From the NCBI RefSeq assembly GCF_022513565.1, contig NZ_JAKWBE010000002.1, positions 310,001-374,000 of the forward strand: a stretch of 64,000 nucleotides of DNA, written 5' to 3'. Numbering within the stretch: position 1 is the stretch's first letter; every line of letters begins with the position of its first letter. The notes beneath the pieces are model-generated. The model was not told the origin of the DNA, did not search any database, and worked only from the letters and a program-made list of their open reading frames with translations. Positions 7,965-14,950 of the stretch are shown here, piece after piece. A program made the translations under genes and the position numbers. This DNA is from Streptomyces gilvus (GTDB taxonomy: Bacteria > Actinomycetota > Actinomycetes > Streptomycetales > Streptomycetaceae).

Positions 7965-9470
7965 ATGTCCCAGAAGACCCTGGCCGAGGGTGCCGACGTC
8001 GGCATCCTCGCCGAACCCGAACACCCCGCGTCGCCGAAACGCTGGTGGATCCTCGCGGTCGTCGCCCTCGCCCAGCTGATGGTGGTCCTCGACGCGACGA
8101 TCGTGAACATCGCGCTGCCCTCCGCCCAGAAGGACCTCGGCTTCTCCGACGGCAACCGCCAGTGGATCGTCACCGCCTACGCGTTGGCGTTCGCCTCACT
8201 GCTGCTCCTGTGCGGCCGCATAGCCGACCTGTTCGGCCGCAAGGCGGCCTTCCTCACCGGTGTCGTCGGCTTCGCCGCGGTGTCCGCGCTCGGCGGCGCC
8301 GCCAACGGCTTCGGGATGCTGGTCAGCGCGCGCGCCCTCCAGGGCGCCTTCGGCGCGCTGCTCGCGCCGGCCGCGCTCTCGCTGCTCAACACGACCTTCA
8401 CCGACGCCCGGGAACGGGCCAGGGCGTTCAGCGTCTACGGCGCCATCGCCGGTGCCGGCGGTGCGGTGGGCCTGCTGCTCGGCGGATTGCTGACCGACGC
8501 GCTGGACTGGCGCTGGACGCTGTACGTCAACGTCGTGATCGCCGTGGTCGCCTTCGCCGGCGGCTGGTTCCTGCTGACCAACCACCGTGACGCGCGGAAC
8601 GGCAAGCTGGACGTCCCGGGCACGGTACTCGTCGCCGCCGGTCTGTTCTCGCTGGTCTACGGCTTCTCCAACGCCGAGACGCACGACTGGGGCTCGGCGC
8701 TGACCTGGGGCTTCCTGATCGTCGGCGGGGTGCTGCTGGCAGCCTTCGCCTGGTGGCAGACCAGGGCCGCGCACCCGCTGCTGCCGCTGCGCATCCTGCT
8801 CGACCGCAACCGCGCTGCCTCCTTCGTCACGGTGCTGATCTCGGCCGGCGGCATGTTCGGCGTGTTCCTCTTCCTCACCTACTACCTCCAGCTCAACCTC
8901 GGCTTCAGCCCGACCAAGACCGGTGTCGCGTTCCTGCCGATGGTGGCTGCCCTGATGGTCGCGGCGCAGCTCGGGACCACGGTCCTGCTGCCGCGCACCG
9001 GGCCGAAGGCGCTCGTTCCGCTGGGCTTCGCCGTCGCCGCCGTGGGCATGGCCTGGCTCACCGGGATCGGCATCGGATCCAGCTACCTCAGCGCGGTGCT
9101 GCCGCAGCTCATCGTGACCGGCTTCGGTCTCGGTCTGGTCATGCCGGCCTCCATGCAGCTGGCCACCGGCGGAGTCACCGCGGAGGACGCGGGTGTGGCC
9201 TCCGCGACCGTCAACGCCATGCAGCAGGTGGGCGGTTCGATCGGTACGGCGCTGCTGAACACCCTCGCCGCGAGCGCCGCGACGAACTACCTGTCCGGCC
9301 GGGACGCCACCAGCAAGCTGGTGCAGGCCCAGGCGACGATCGAGAGCTACACCACCGCGTTCTGGTGGTCGGCGGGCCTGTTCGCCGCGGGTGCCGTGAT
9401 CGCCCTGCTGCTCTTCCGCCGTGGAGTGTCCCAGCAGGACGCGGACGCCGCGCCGGTGATCCACATGTGA
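7965..9470 (+). CDS. MFS transporter, DHA2 (EmrB/QacA-like) drug exporter
   Basis: A 501-residue membrane protein with about 14 hydrophobic helices, the DHA2 layout. Motif A-like Gly-Arg-Ile-Ala-Asp-Leu-Phe-Gly-Arg-Lys lies between helices 2 and 3, and helix 1 carries Leu-Asp-Ala-Thr-Ile-Val-Asn, both hallmarks of proton-driven multidrug exporters such as EmrB and QacA. The ATG at 7965 has CTGGAG 8 bases upstream. Two palindromes in front suggest repression relieved by a ligand, but no TetR gene is adjacent, which is unusual for this class. A strong hairpin follows the gene. The substrate cannot be predicted. Confidence 0.9.
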   Translation: MSQKTLAEGADVGILAEPEHPASPKRWWILAVVALAQLMVVLDATIVNIALPSAQKDLGFSDGNRQWIVTAYALAFASLLLLCGRIADLFGRKAAFLTGVVGFAAVSALGGAANGFGMLVSARALQGAFGALLAPAALSLLNTTFTDARERARAFSVYGAIAGAGGAVGLLLGGLLTDALDWRWTLYVNVVIAVVAFAGGWFLLTNHRDARNGKLDVPGTVLVAAGLFSLVYGFSNAETHDWGSALTWGFLIVGGVLLAAFAWWQTRAAHPLLPLRILLDRNRAASFVTVLISAGGMFGVFLFLTYYLQLNLGFSPTKTGVAFLPMVAALMVAAQLGTTVLLPRTGPKALVPLGFAVAAVGMAWLTGIGIGSSYLSAVLPQLIVTGFGLGLVMPASMQLATGGVTAEDAGVASATVNAMQQVGGSIGTALLNTLAASAATNYLSGRDATSKLVQAQATIESYTTAFWWSAGLFAAGAVIALLLFRRGVSQQDADAAPVIHM

Positions 9471-9495
9471 TCACCGGGACCTGAGCCGCCCGGAC

Positions 9496-9533
9496 CGAGG
9501 GGCCGCCGTCTGCAGGGAGACGGCGGCCCCTCG
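9496..9533 (+). terminator. Rho-independent-type hairpin after the MFS gene
   Basis: A perfect 16-bp stem (arms 9496-9511 and 9518-9533) with a 6-base loop, 25 bases after the MFS stop codon. No U-tract follows, as is usual in Streptomyces. Confidence 0.85.
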
Positions 9534-9632
9534 TCGTATGTCGTCGCCTGTCGCGGGGGGTTCGGAGGATCGAGACCAGGGTGAGACCGTCGCCGAGCTT
9601 TGGTCCGCGCGCAATTGGGTACCCACGGGCCC

Positions 9633-10640
9633 ATGCGAATCAGCGTCGTGGATGTGGGGTCGAACACGGTCCGGCTCGTGGTGGCGGACGCGGAGGGCGG
9701 GGTGCCGCTGCCGGTGCACACCGCGAAGTGGCGGCTGAGGCTGTCTGAACATGTCAAACCGGGGAGCGACATCCCGCAGGAGGACGTGGAACGGCTGGTC
9801 GAAGCCGTCGGCGAGGCCGCCCGCACCGCGAGCCGCTGGGGTGCCGCCGGGCCACTGGCCTTCGCCACCGCCGTGGTACGGGCCGCCCCGAACCGGCAGG
9901 AGGTGCTGCGCGCCGTCCGCTCGCGGACCGGGGTCGGGCTGTGTGTGCTGCCCGGCGAGGTCGAGGCCGAACCGACCTTCCTCGGCGCGCGTCGCTGGAT
10001 GGGCTGGCGGTCGGGACCGCTCGCCCTGCTGGACATCGGCGGCGGCTCCCTCGAAGTGGCCTTCGGGCGGGGCCGGTTGCCGGACTTCGTGGCCTCCCTC
10101 CCGCTCGGGGCGGGCCGGCTCACGCACGAGTTCTTCCCCGACCAGGACGCTCCCACCCCCGAGCAGGTACGCGCCCTGCGCCGCAAGATCCGCCACCAAC
10201 TGCGGGACGTGGCGGCGCGGATCCGCTGGGAGGGGCCGCGCACCGCGGTCTTCACCTCCCGTACCTTCCAGCAGCTGGGCCGGCTGTGCGGGGCCGCGCC
10301 CGGGCGCCACGGACCGTTCGTGGAACGGGAGTTGCACCGCAGAGACCTGCGGCTGGCCGCCGATCGGCTGGCCGCGCTGCCCGTCGCCGAACGCGCCCTG
10401 CTGCCCGGCATCTCCGCGCCGCGCGCCGCGCAGAGCCTGGCGGGGGCGGTCGTCGGCCACACCGCGATGAAGCTGACCGGGCTGAAGTCGGTCAGCGTCT
10501 GCCCCTGGGCGATCCGCGAGGGAGTGCTGCTGCGGCACATCGAGGACGGGCCGTCCTGGTGGGCGGAGGTCATCCGGCTCAACGAGACGCCGGCCGCGCC
10601 GGAGCCCGTGCCGCTGCGGATCGCTGCCGCGACGAGTTGA
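9633..10640 (+). CDS. Ppx/GppA-family phosphatase
   Basis: A 335-residue member of the actin-like ATPase fold that hydrolyses polyphosphate or pppGpp. The phosphate-1 loop Asp-Val-Gly-Ser-Asn-Thr is at residues 7-12, the phosphate-2 loop Leu-Asp-Ile-Gly-Gly-Gly-Ser at about 133-139, and Glu111 in Pro-Gly-Glu-Val-Glu-Ala matches the catalytic Glu of E. coli Ppx. It has only the two core subdomains and lacks the C-terminal HD region, as in actinobacterial Ppx1/Ppx2. Which substrate it prefers cannot be read from sequence. A 59-codon acidic ORF follows 18 bases downstream, probably in the same transcript. Confidence 0.88.
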   Translation: MRISVVDVGSNTVRLVVADAEGGVPLPVHTAKWRLRLSEHVKPGSDIPQEDVERLVEAVGEAARTASRWGAAGPLAFATAVVRAAPNRQEVLRAVRSRTGVGLCVLPGEVEAEPTFLGARRWMGWRSGPLALLDIGGGSLEVAFGRGRLPDFVASLPLGAGRLTHEFFPDQDAPTPEQVRALRRKIRHQLRDVAARIRWEGPRTAVFTSRTFQQLGRLCGAAPGRHGPFVERELHRRDLRLAADRLAALPVAERALLPGISAPRAAQSLAGAVVGHTAMKLTGLKSVSVCPWAIREGVLLRHIEDGPSWWAEVIRLNETPAAPEPVPLRIAAATS

Positions 10641-10658
10641 GGAGAGGGAGGAGTTCTC

Positions 10659-10838
10659 GTGTCGCGAGACGACAAGAACAGGGATGAGCAGAAGGACACG
10701 GCGCTGGAGGAGGTGCTGCGCGAGATCGAGGATGCGGAGACCCGTGCCGGGGGCTCCGCCGAACGGGGGCGGCATGAAGGGGAGGCGGGTGACGCGATCA
10801 CGCCCAATGTGGGTGCGCAGGAGGAGTCCGAAGGGTAG
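10659..10838 (+). CDS. Small acidic protein of unknown function
   Basis: A 59-residue frame starting at GTG 10659 behind a strong purine-rich GGAGAGGGAGGAG site. The product is hydrophilic and acidic, with a helix-prone Glu-Glu-Val-Leu-Arg-Glu-Ile-Glu-Asp-Ala-Glu-Thr-Arg core, and no Cys, signal peptide or membrane helix. Codon use is high GC3. It follows the Ppx/GppA gene by 18 bases and probably shares its transcript. No family is recognised. Confidence 0.6.
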   Translation: MSRDDKNRDEQKDTALEEVLREIEDAETRAGGSAERGRHEGEAGDAITPNVGAQEESEG

Positions 10839-10889
10839 TGACGCCGTCGGATGTGCCGTGGGCGGTCGTATGGCGAGTGCCGGACCGTT

Positions 10890-10920
10890 GTGGCTGGTCG
10901 CGCCCCGCGGCGGAGCCGCA
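10890..10920. repeat. GC-rich intergenic repeat, copy 1
   Basis: A 31-base core (GTGGCTGGTCGCG, then CCCGCGGCGGAGCCGCA) matches nearly base for base at 50775-50806 and 59656-59686. Some similarity extends about 30 bases either side, including GCCCCGCGCCCCTGAGGGGCG at about 10931-10951. All three copies lie between genes. It resembles a dispersed repeat I remember from many Streptomyces intergenic regions; its function is unknown. Confidence 0.75.
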
Positions 10921-10997
10921 CAGTGTTACAGCCCCGCGCCCCTGAGGGGCGCCACTGTCGCGGGGGTGACGAGGTGCCCCACGGGTACCCGGGAGCC

Positions 10998-12011
10998 ATG
11001 AAGCACGATGCTGAAGGGCCGCTGCTGCCCGCCTCCCGGGGGCCCGTTTCCGGTGCCGTCAAGGAGTATCTGGTGGGCAGCGGGGATTTGCCTCGGGATG
11101 AGGACGTGGCGGGGGCCGGGGTGTATGGGGACGACCTCCAGCTGGCGATGTATCTCTGTTACGAGCTGCACTATCGCGGGTTCGCGGGGGTAGGGCCGGA
11201 GCGGGAGTGGGATCCGGATCTGCTGCGGCTGCGGGCAGGTCTTGAGCATCGGTTCCTGACCGCGCTGCGCGCCGACACCCCGGTGCACGACTCCGTCGAG
11301 GACGCGCTCGGTGAGTTGCTCGTCGAGCCCGTCGACGGAGCCGGTGTCTCTCATTTCCTGCGCGACGAGGGTGAGTTGTGGCAGGTGCGGGAGTATGCCG
11401 CGCAGCGGTCGCTGTACCACCTCAAGGAGGCCGACCCGCATGCGTGGGTGCTGCCACGGCTCGCGGGGCGGGCCAAGGCGGCGATGGCCGCGGTGGAGTT
11501 CGACGAGTTCGGCGGCGGGCGCCCCGACAGAGTGCACGCCCGGCTGTTCGCCGACCTGATGACCGACCTCGGCCTGGACACGACGTACGGCCGCTATCTC
11601 GACGCGGCGAGCGCGGAGATGCTGGTCACCGTCAACCTGATGTCCCTCTTCGGCCTCCACCGGGCCCTGCGCGGCGCCCTGGTCGGCCATTTCGCCGCGG
11701 TCGAGATCACCTCCTCGCCCGGCTCCCGGCGGCTCGCCGAGGCGATGCGCCGCACCGGGGCGGGTCCCGCCGCCGAGCACTTCTACGACGAGCACGTCGA
11801 GGCGGACGCCGTCCACGAACAGGTCGTACGCCAGGACGTCATCGCGGGTCTGCTGGCCGACGAACCGCACCTGGCGCCGGACGTGGCGTTCGGCATCGAC
11901 GCGACCGGATTCGTCGAGGACCGCTTCGCCACCCGGCTGCTGGAGGACTGGCGGGCGGGCCGGTCGTCCCTGCGGGCGGGCGACGTTCCGGAAATCTCCT
12001 TTATTTCGTGA
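10998..12011 (+). CDS. Iron-containing redox enzyme family protein (haem-oxygenase-like fold)
   Basis: A 337-residue, mainly helical protein with the spaced Glu/His pattern of haem-oxygenase-like non-haem di-iron enzymes: Tyr-Glu-Leu-His-Tyr-Arg early, Val-Glu-Phe-Asp-Glu-Phe-Gly-Gly-Gly in the middle, and His-Phe-Tyr-Asp-Glu-His-Val-Glu-Ala-Asp-Ala-Val-His-Glu late. Known relatives oxidise or fragment amino acids and fatty acids using O2. The ATG at 10998 follows CCGGGAG. The next two genes, a HemK2-like methyltransferase and a CDGSH iron-sulphur protein, follow closely in the same direction and suggest a small redox operon. The substrate is unknown. Confidence 0.8.
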   Translation: MKHDAEGPLLPASRGPVSGAVKEYLVGSGDLPRDEDVAGAGVYGDDLQLAMYLCYELHYRGFAGVGPEREWDPDLLRLRAGLEHRFLTALRADTPVHDSVEDALGELLVEPVDGAGVSHFLRDEGELWQVREYAAQRSLYHLKEADPHAWVLPRLAGRAKAAMAAVEFDEFGGGRPDRVHARLFADLMTDLGLDTTYGRYLDAASAEMLVTVNLMSLFGLHRALRGALVGHFAAVEITSSPGSRRLAEAMRRTGAGPAAEHFYDEHVEADAVHEQVVRQDVIAGLLADEPHLAPDVAFGIDATGFVEDRFATRLLEDWRAGRSSLRAGDVPEISFIS

Positions 12012-12032
12012 CCGCCGGGGTACCTGAGCCAG

Positions 12033-12686
12033 GTGAATCCACTGGTACCCCCGGGTGTGTACGCCCCGCAGGAAGACACCGACCTCCTGGTCGGAGCTCT
12101 GTCCGAGGAACCACTCGCGCCGGGTGCGCACGTCCTGGACGTGGGCACCGGGAGCGGCGCCCTGGCGCTCGCCGCCGCCCGCCGTGGCTCGCGGGTGACG
12201 GCCGTCGACGTGTCCTGGCGGGCGGTGTGCACCGCGCGCGTGAACGCGTGGCTCGCCGGACTGCCGCTGCACATCCGCCGCGGAAACCTCTTCGCACCCG
12301 TGCGGGGCCAGTCCTTCGACCTCATCCTGTCCAACCCGCCCTATGTGCCGACCCCGTCGGACCGCGCGGCGCCGCGCGGTGCGGCCCGGGCCTGGGACGC
12401 GGGCGGGGACGGCCGGCTGGTCCTCGACCGGATCTGCCGGGAGGCGCCGGATCTGCTGCGCCCGGGCGGGGTGCTGCTGATGGTCCACTCCGCGCTCAGC
12501 GGACCCGACCGCACGCTCGACCATCTGCGGGGCGCGGGCCTGAAGGCGACCGTGACGGGGCGCCGCAGGATCGCGCTCGGTCCCGTGCTGCGCAGGAGAG
12601 AGCGCTGGCTGCGGGAGCAGGGGCTGCTGTCGGCCGCCGACGAGAAGGAAGAGCTGGTGATCGTCCGTGCCGAACTCCCCGTCTGA
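12033..12686 (+). CDS. HemK2/MTQ2-like protein methyltransferase
   Basis: A 217-residue class I SAM-dependent methyltransferase. Motif I Val-Leu-Asp-Val-Gly-Thr-Gly-Ser-Gly lies at residues 34-42 and the Asn-Pro-Pro-Tyr motif at 101-104. NPPY is typical of enzymes that methylate a glutamine side-chain amide or a base exocyclic nitrogen. The short length without an N-terminal helical domain resembles archaeal/eukaryal HemK2 rather than bacterial PrmC, so its target is probably not the standard release-factor site and may be a small molecule. GTG start at 12033, 21 bases after the upstream stop; it overlaps the CDGSH gene by 20 bases. Confidence 0.82.
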   Translation: MNPLVPPGVYAPQEDTDLLVGALSEEPLAPGAHVLDVGTGSGALALAAARRGSRVTAVDVSWRAVCTARVNAWLAGLPLHIRRGNLFAPVRGQSFDLILSNPPYVPTPSDRAAPRGAARAWDAGGDGRLVLDRICREAPDLLRPGGVLLMVHSALSGPDRTLDHLRGAGLKATVTGRRRIALGPVLRRRERWLREQGLLSAADEKEELVIVRAELPV

Positions 12687-12864
12687 CTCCCCTCGCCGTG
12701 TCAGGATCCAGCGCAAGGGCCCGCTGCTCGTGGAGGGCCCGGTGGAAGTGGAACTGGAGGACGGCAGCACGGTCGCCTCCGACCGCTTCCGGGTCGCGCT
12801 GTGCACCTGCCGCCGCAGCCGCCGCTTCCCGTGGTGCGACACCAGCCACCGGGACCGCGCATGA
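12667..12864 (+). CDS. CDGSH-type iron-sulphur domain protein
   Basis: A 65-residue protein with one CDGSH motif: Cys46, Cys48, Cys57 and His61, in the order Cys-x-Cys-x8-Cys-Asp-x-Ser-His. The Gly of CDGSH is Thr here (Cys-Asp-Thr-Ser-His). These residues bind a redox-active, labile [2Fe-2S] cluster with one His ligand. It overlaps the 3' end of the HemK2-like gene by 20 bases, so the two are co-translated. It may supply electrons or iron to the haem-oxygenase-like enzyme encoded two genes upstream; that link is inference from gene order. Confidence 0.85.
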   Translation: MPNSPSDSPRRVRIQRKGPLLVEGPVEVELEDGSTVASDRFRVALCTCRRSRRFPWCDTSHRDRA

Positions 12865-12946
12865 CGGCCCGAAGTGATTGATTGTCAAGCACTTTCGTTG
12901 GCATTCACCTTGTCGAGTGAACCAGATCTTGCGGGCCGCGCCACAG

Positions 12947-12972
12947 GGATGTTTCCGCGCGAGCCGGGGTAA
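12947..12972 (+). promoter_or_regulatory. Possible sigma-B-type promoter of the STAS gene
   Basis: GGAT, 16 bases, then GGGTAA, which fits the GNNT-N14-16-GGGTA pattern of stress sigma factors of the SigB group in Streptomyces. It lies 42 bases before the STAS start. The match is short, so this is tentative. Confidence 0.35.
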
Positions 12973-13013
12973 CTACGGGGATCGAATGCGCCCCTTGCCC
13001 TGGTGGAGCGGCC

Positions 13014-13391
13014 ATGACCCCGGATGCGGACGACCGTGCCCTCGAACATCCCGCGCCGAACCCCCATGCCCGCACCAGGACCTCGGGACGCTTCACCGTC
13101 GTCGAGGTCACGGGCGAGATCGACCTGGCGACCGCGGGACTCGTCGCCGAGCACCTGGACGCGGCGACCGCCCGGCCACTGCCGGACGTGTTGGTCGACC
13201 TGCGGTACGTCGCCTTCTTCGACTGTTCCGGACTGCGTGTCCTGTGCCGGGCCGAGACCCGGGCCCTGGAGCGCGAGGGGCGGCTGCGGATCGTCTGCGA
13301 CCAGCCGCGCATCCGTCGGCTGTTCGCCGGCACGGGTCTGCTGAAACGCTTTCCGCCCCTCCCCGGGGTTCCCGGGGAGGGGCGGAGGTGA
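13014..13391 (+). CDS. STAS-domain anti-sigma factor antagonist
   Basis: A 125-residue protein with one STAS domain at about residues 25-115. The segment Phe-Phe-Asp-Cys-Ser-Gly-Leu holds the conserved Ser that partner kinases phosphorylate in SpoIIAA/RsbV-type proteins. The usual role is to bind an anti-sigma kinase when unphosphorylated and free a sigma factor; the partner is not next door. A paralogue with the same Phe-Phe-Asp-Cys-Ser-Gly-Leu-Arg core lies at 56174. The last codons form one arm system of a 15-bp GC hairpin, so the C terminus (Pro-Gly-Val-Pro-Gly-Glu-Gly) is shaped by the terminator. Confidence 0.88.
   Translation: MTPDADDRALEHPAPNPHARTRTSGRFTVVEVTGEIDLATAGLVAEHLDAATARPLPDVLVDLRYVAFFDCSGLRVLCRAETRALEREGRLRIVCDQPRIRRLFAGTGLLKRFPPLPGVPGEGRR
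13353..13385 (+). terminator. GC hairpin inside the 3' end of the STAS gene
   Basis: A perfect 15-bp stem (arms 13353-13367 and 13371-13385) with a 3-base loop, lying wholly within the last 13 codons of the STAS gene. It probably terminates or stabilises its transcript. Confidence 0.7.
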
Positions 13392-13393
13392 TG

Positions 13394-13437
13394 CCAGGGG
13401 TCGGCGGGCGGCCCCACTCCGCCCTGCCGACCCCTGG
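13394..13437. terminator. Second hairpin between convergent STAS and inhibitor genes
   Basis: Arms CCAGGGGTCGGC (13394-13405) and GCCGACCCCTGG (13426-13437) pair perfectly over 12 bp. It follows the STAS stop by 3 bases and could stop transcription from either convergent gene. Confidence 0.75.
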
Positions 13438-13524
13438 TGCGAGATCGCTGGGTACCCCACGACGGAAGCCCGCACTCCCCATCCGCGGGCCTCTCAGGTG
13501 CCCGGGGACCGCGCGATCCCGGTC

Positions 13525-13956
13525 TCAGAAGGCGAAGACGTCGCTCATGTAGGCGTCCTTCACGCACTGGTTGGCGAAGGTGCGCTCGTAGGAGACGCGT
13601 TTGCCCTGCCAGACGCCGTCGGCGGTCACGACGACGGGGTCGTACAGCTTGGTGCACAGCACGTCGTCTCTGGGCGCCAGGGCGTCGAGTCCGCCGGCGG
13701 CGCGCAGTTCGGCGCAGGCCAGGGCGGCGGCCGGGTGGGTGCCGGAGGGCGTGGGGGCGCAGCTCAGGGTGACCGCGCGCTGCGGGGTCACGGTGGCGGC
13801 GCTGTCGCCGTGCCCGATGGTGAGCACCAGGGCCGAGGGGGCGTAGAGCGAGGCGGGGGCGGCGGCCGGGGTGGCGAGGGCGGCTCCGGTGAGGGGGCCG
13901 CAGACGGCGGTGGCCGTGAGGGCGAGGGTCGCCGCCCAGCGCGCGGTGTTCCGCAT
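13525..13956 (-). CDS. sti1: Secreted subtilisin-inhibitor-like protease inhibitor (SSI/STI family)
   Basis: A 143-residue precursor: a Sec signal peptide of about 28 residues ending near Ala-Leu-Ala, then a mature domain beginning near [11 protein letters not shown]. Four Cys for the two SSI disulphides are present, as are the conserved Gly-Val-Trp-Gln-Gly-Lys-Arg and C-terminal Val-Phe-Ala-Phe. The reactive loop reads Cys-Thr-Lys-Leu-Tyr-Asp-Pro, so P1 is Lys, predicting inhibition of trypsin-like as well as subtilisin-like proteases. The ATG at 13956 has GGAAGG nine bases upstream; an earlier in-frame ATG is less well placed. It acts outside the cell. The long upstream region holds two 9-base direct repeats. 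Confidence 0.92.
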   Translation of the reverse strand: MRNTARWAATLALTATAVCGPLTGAALATPAAAPASLYAPSALVLTIGHGDSAATVTPQRAVTLSCAPTPSGTHPAAALACAELRAAGGLDALAPRDDVLCTKLYDPVVVTADGVWQGKRVSYERTFANQCVKDAYMSDVFAF

Positions 13957-14282
13957 TGTGTGCATCCTTCCGCTGGATTCCAAAGGGGTGCCGGACCGTT
14001 TCGGGTCGGTGCCGGACCGGCGAGCGCGAGTCTGCCGAGTCCGCCGCGGAAACTCACCTCGACCCCCTGTGAATCAGTAACCTTGCGTGTTGAATCAGTG
14101 GCGCGAAGTCACGGCATCCGACCGGTCGAACCCCGGAACTGAGCGGTTCTTGATCGCCCGAAGCAGCCAAGTGGCTGATTCCGCCCGCTTCGTTAATCGG
14201 CCTGAAACATTCCGGTTGAGCTCTCCGCTGACTCCCCCCGCACCCCCTTGTGTTCATGGAAATGCCGAGTAATCGTCATTAC
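13957..14282. other. Divergent intergenic region with direct repeats
   Basis: About 326 bases between the inhibitor gene and the conserved gene at 14283, comparatively AT-rich for this genome. TGAATCAGT occurs twice, at 14070-14078 and 14091-14099, exactly 21 bases (two helical turns) apart, as expected of tandem binding by a response regulator. No gene is seen. Confidence 0.5.
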
Positions 14283-14834
14283 ATGATTACGACCGAGCAG
14301 CACGAGAAACTGCGCGGCTGGTTCACCGGCCGCCTTCCCGACGACCTCTTCGAGGAGCTGGCCGAGCTCACCGCCGACCGCGAGGAGATCACCGTCATCG
14401 GCCGCATCCCGGCACCCCGGCTCGCCGAGGACGCCTCGGCCGCCGAGCGGGAGGCGGCGGTCCAGGGCCGGATCCAGGAGTTCCGCGAACGCACCCGGGA
14501 GGCCCGGGTGGCGGTGGCGCGCGAGGCCGAGCACCGCTTCCGCCGCAAGGTGTCCTGGGGTGTGGTGTGCGGCGGCGAGCGCGCCCTGTTCACCCATGTC
14601 GCCGCGCCCGTGATGACCCGGCTGCGCCAGCCCGAGCGCCAGGTCCTCGACACCCTCATCGCGGGCGGGGTGGCCCGCAGCCGCAGCGACGCCCTCGCCT
14701 GGTGCGTACGGCTGGTCCAGCGCCACACCGACGACTGGCTGACCGAACTGCGGGACTCCCTCGAGCACGTGCAGCGGGTCCGGGCTCAGGGCCCCGACGC
14801 CGAGCCGCAGGACGCGCCGACCGACGACGAGTGA
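14283..14834 (+). CDS. Conserved protein of unknown function
   Basis: A 183-residue soluble protein. It begins with a Thr-Thr-Glu-Gln-His-Glu-Lys-Leu segment, has a long charged helix around residues 55-85 rich in Arg and Glu, and a C-terminal region (about 110-150) with Ser-Arg-Ser-Asp-Ala-Leu-Ala-Trp-Cys-Val-Arg that looks like a ribbon-helix-helix-type or coiled segment. I recall similar proteins in other Streptomyces but no named family. The ATG at 14283 was chosen over GTG 14250 and ATG 14256 by alignment memory; none has a strong Shine-Dalgarno. Confidence 0.7.
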   Translation: MITTEQHEKLRGWFTGRLPDDLFEELAELTADREEITVIGRIPAPRLAEDASAAEREAAVQGRIQEFRERTREARVAVAREAEHRFRRKVSWGVVCGGERALFTHVAAPVMTRLRQPERQVLDTLIAGGVARSRSDALAWCVRLVQRHTDDWLTELRDSLEHVQRVRAQGPDAEPQDAPTDDE

Positions 14835-14950
14835 CGGATCAGCCGTCCCCCGGCGATCACGACCCGGCCTCAAGGCTGGTGCGCCGCCCCGCACATACCG
14901 GCGAGTATGGTCGGTGCGGCACGTGCTCGATGCGGAGAGGCGGGGCGACG

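Noticed and set aside
14160..14200. AdpA site near TGGCTGATTC
   Set aside because: Fifth base does not fit the TGGCSNGWWY consensus.
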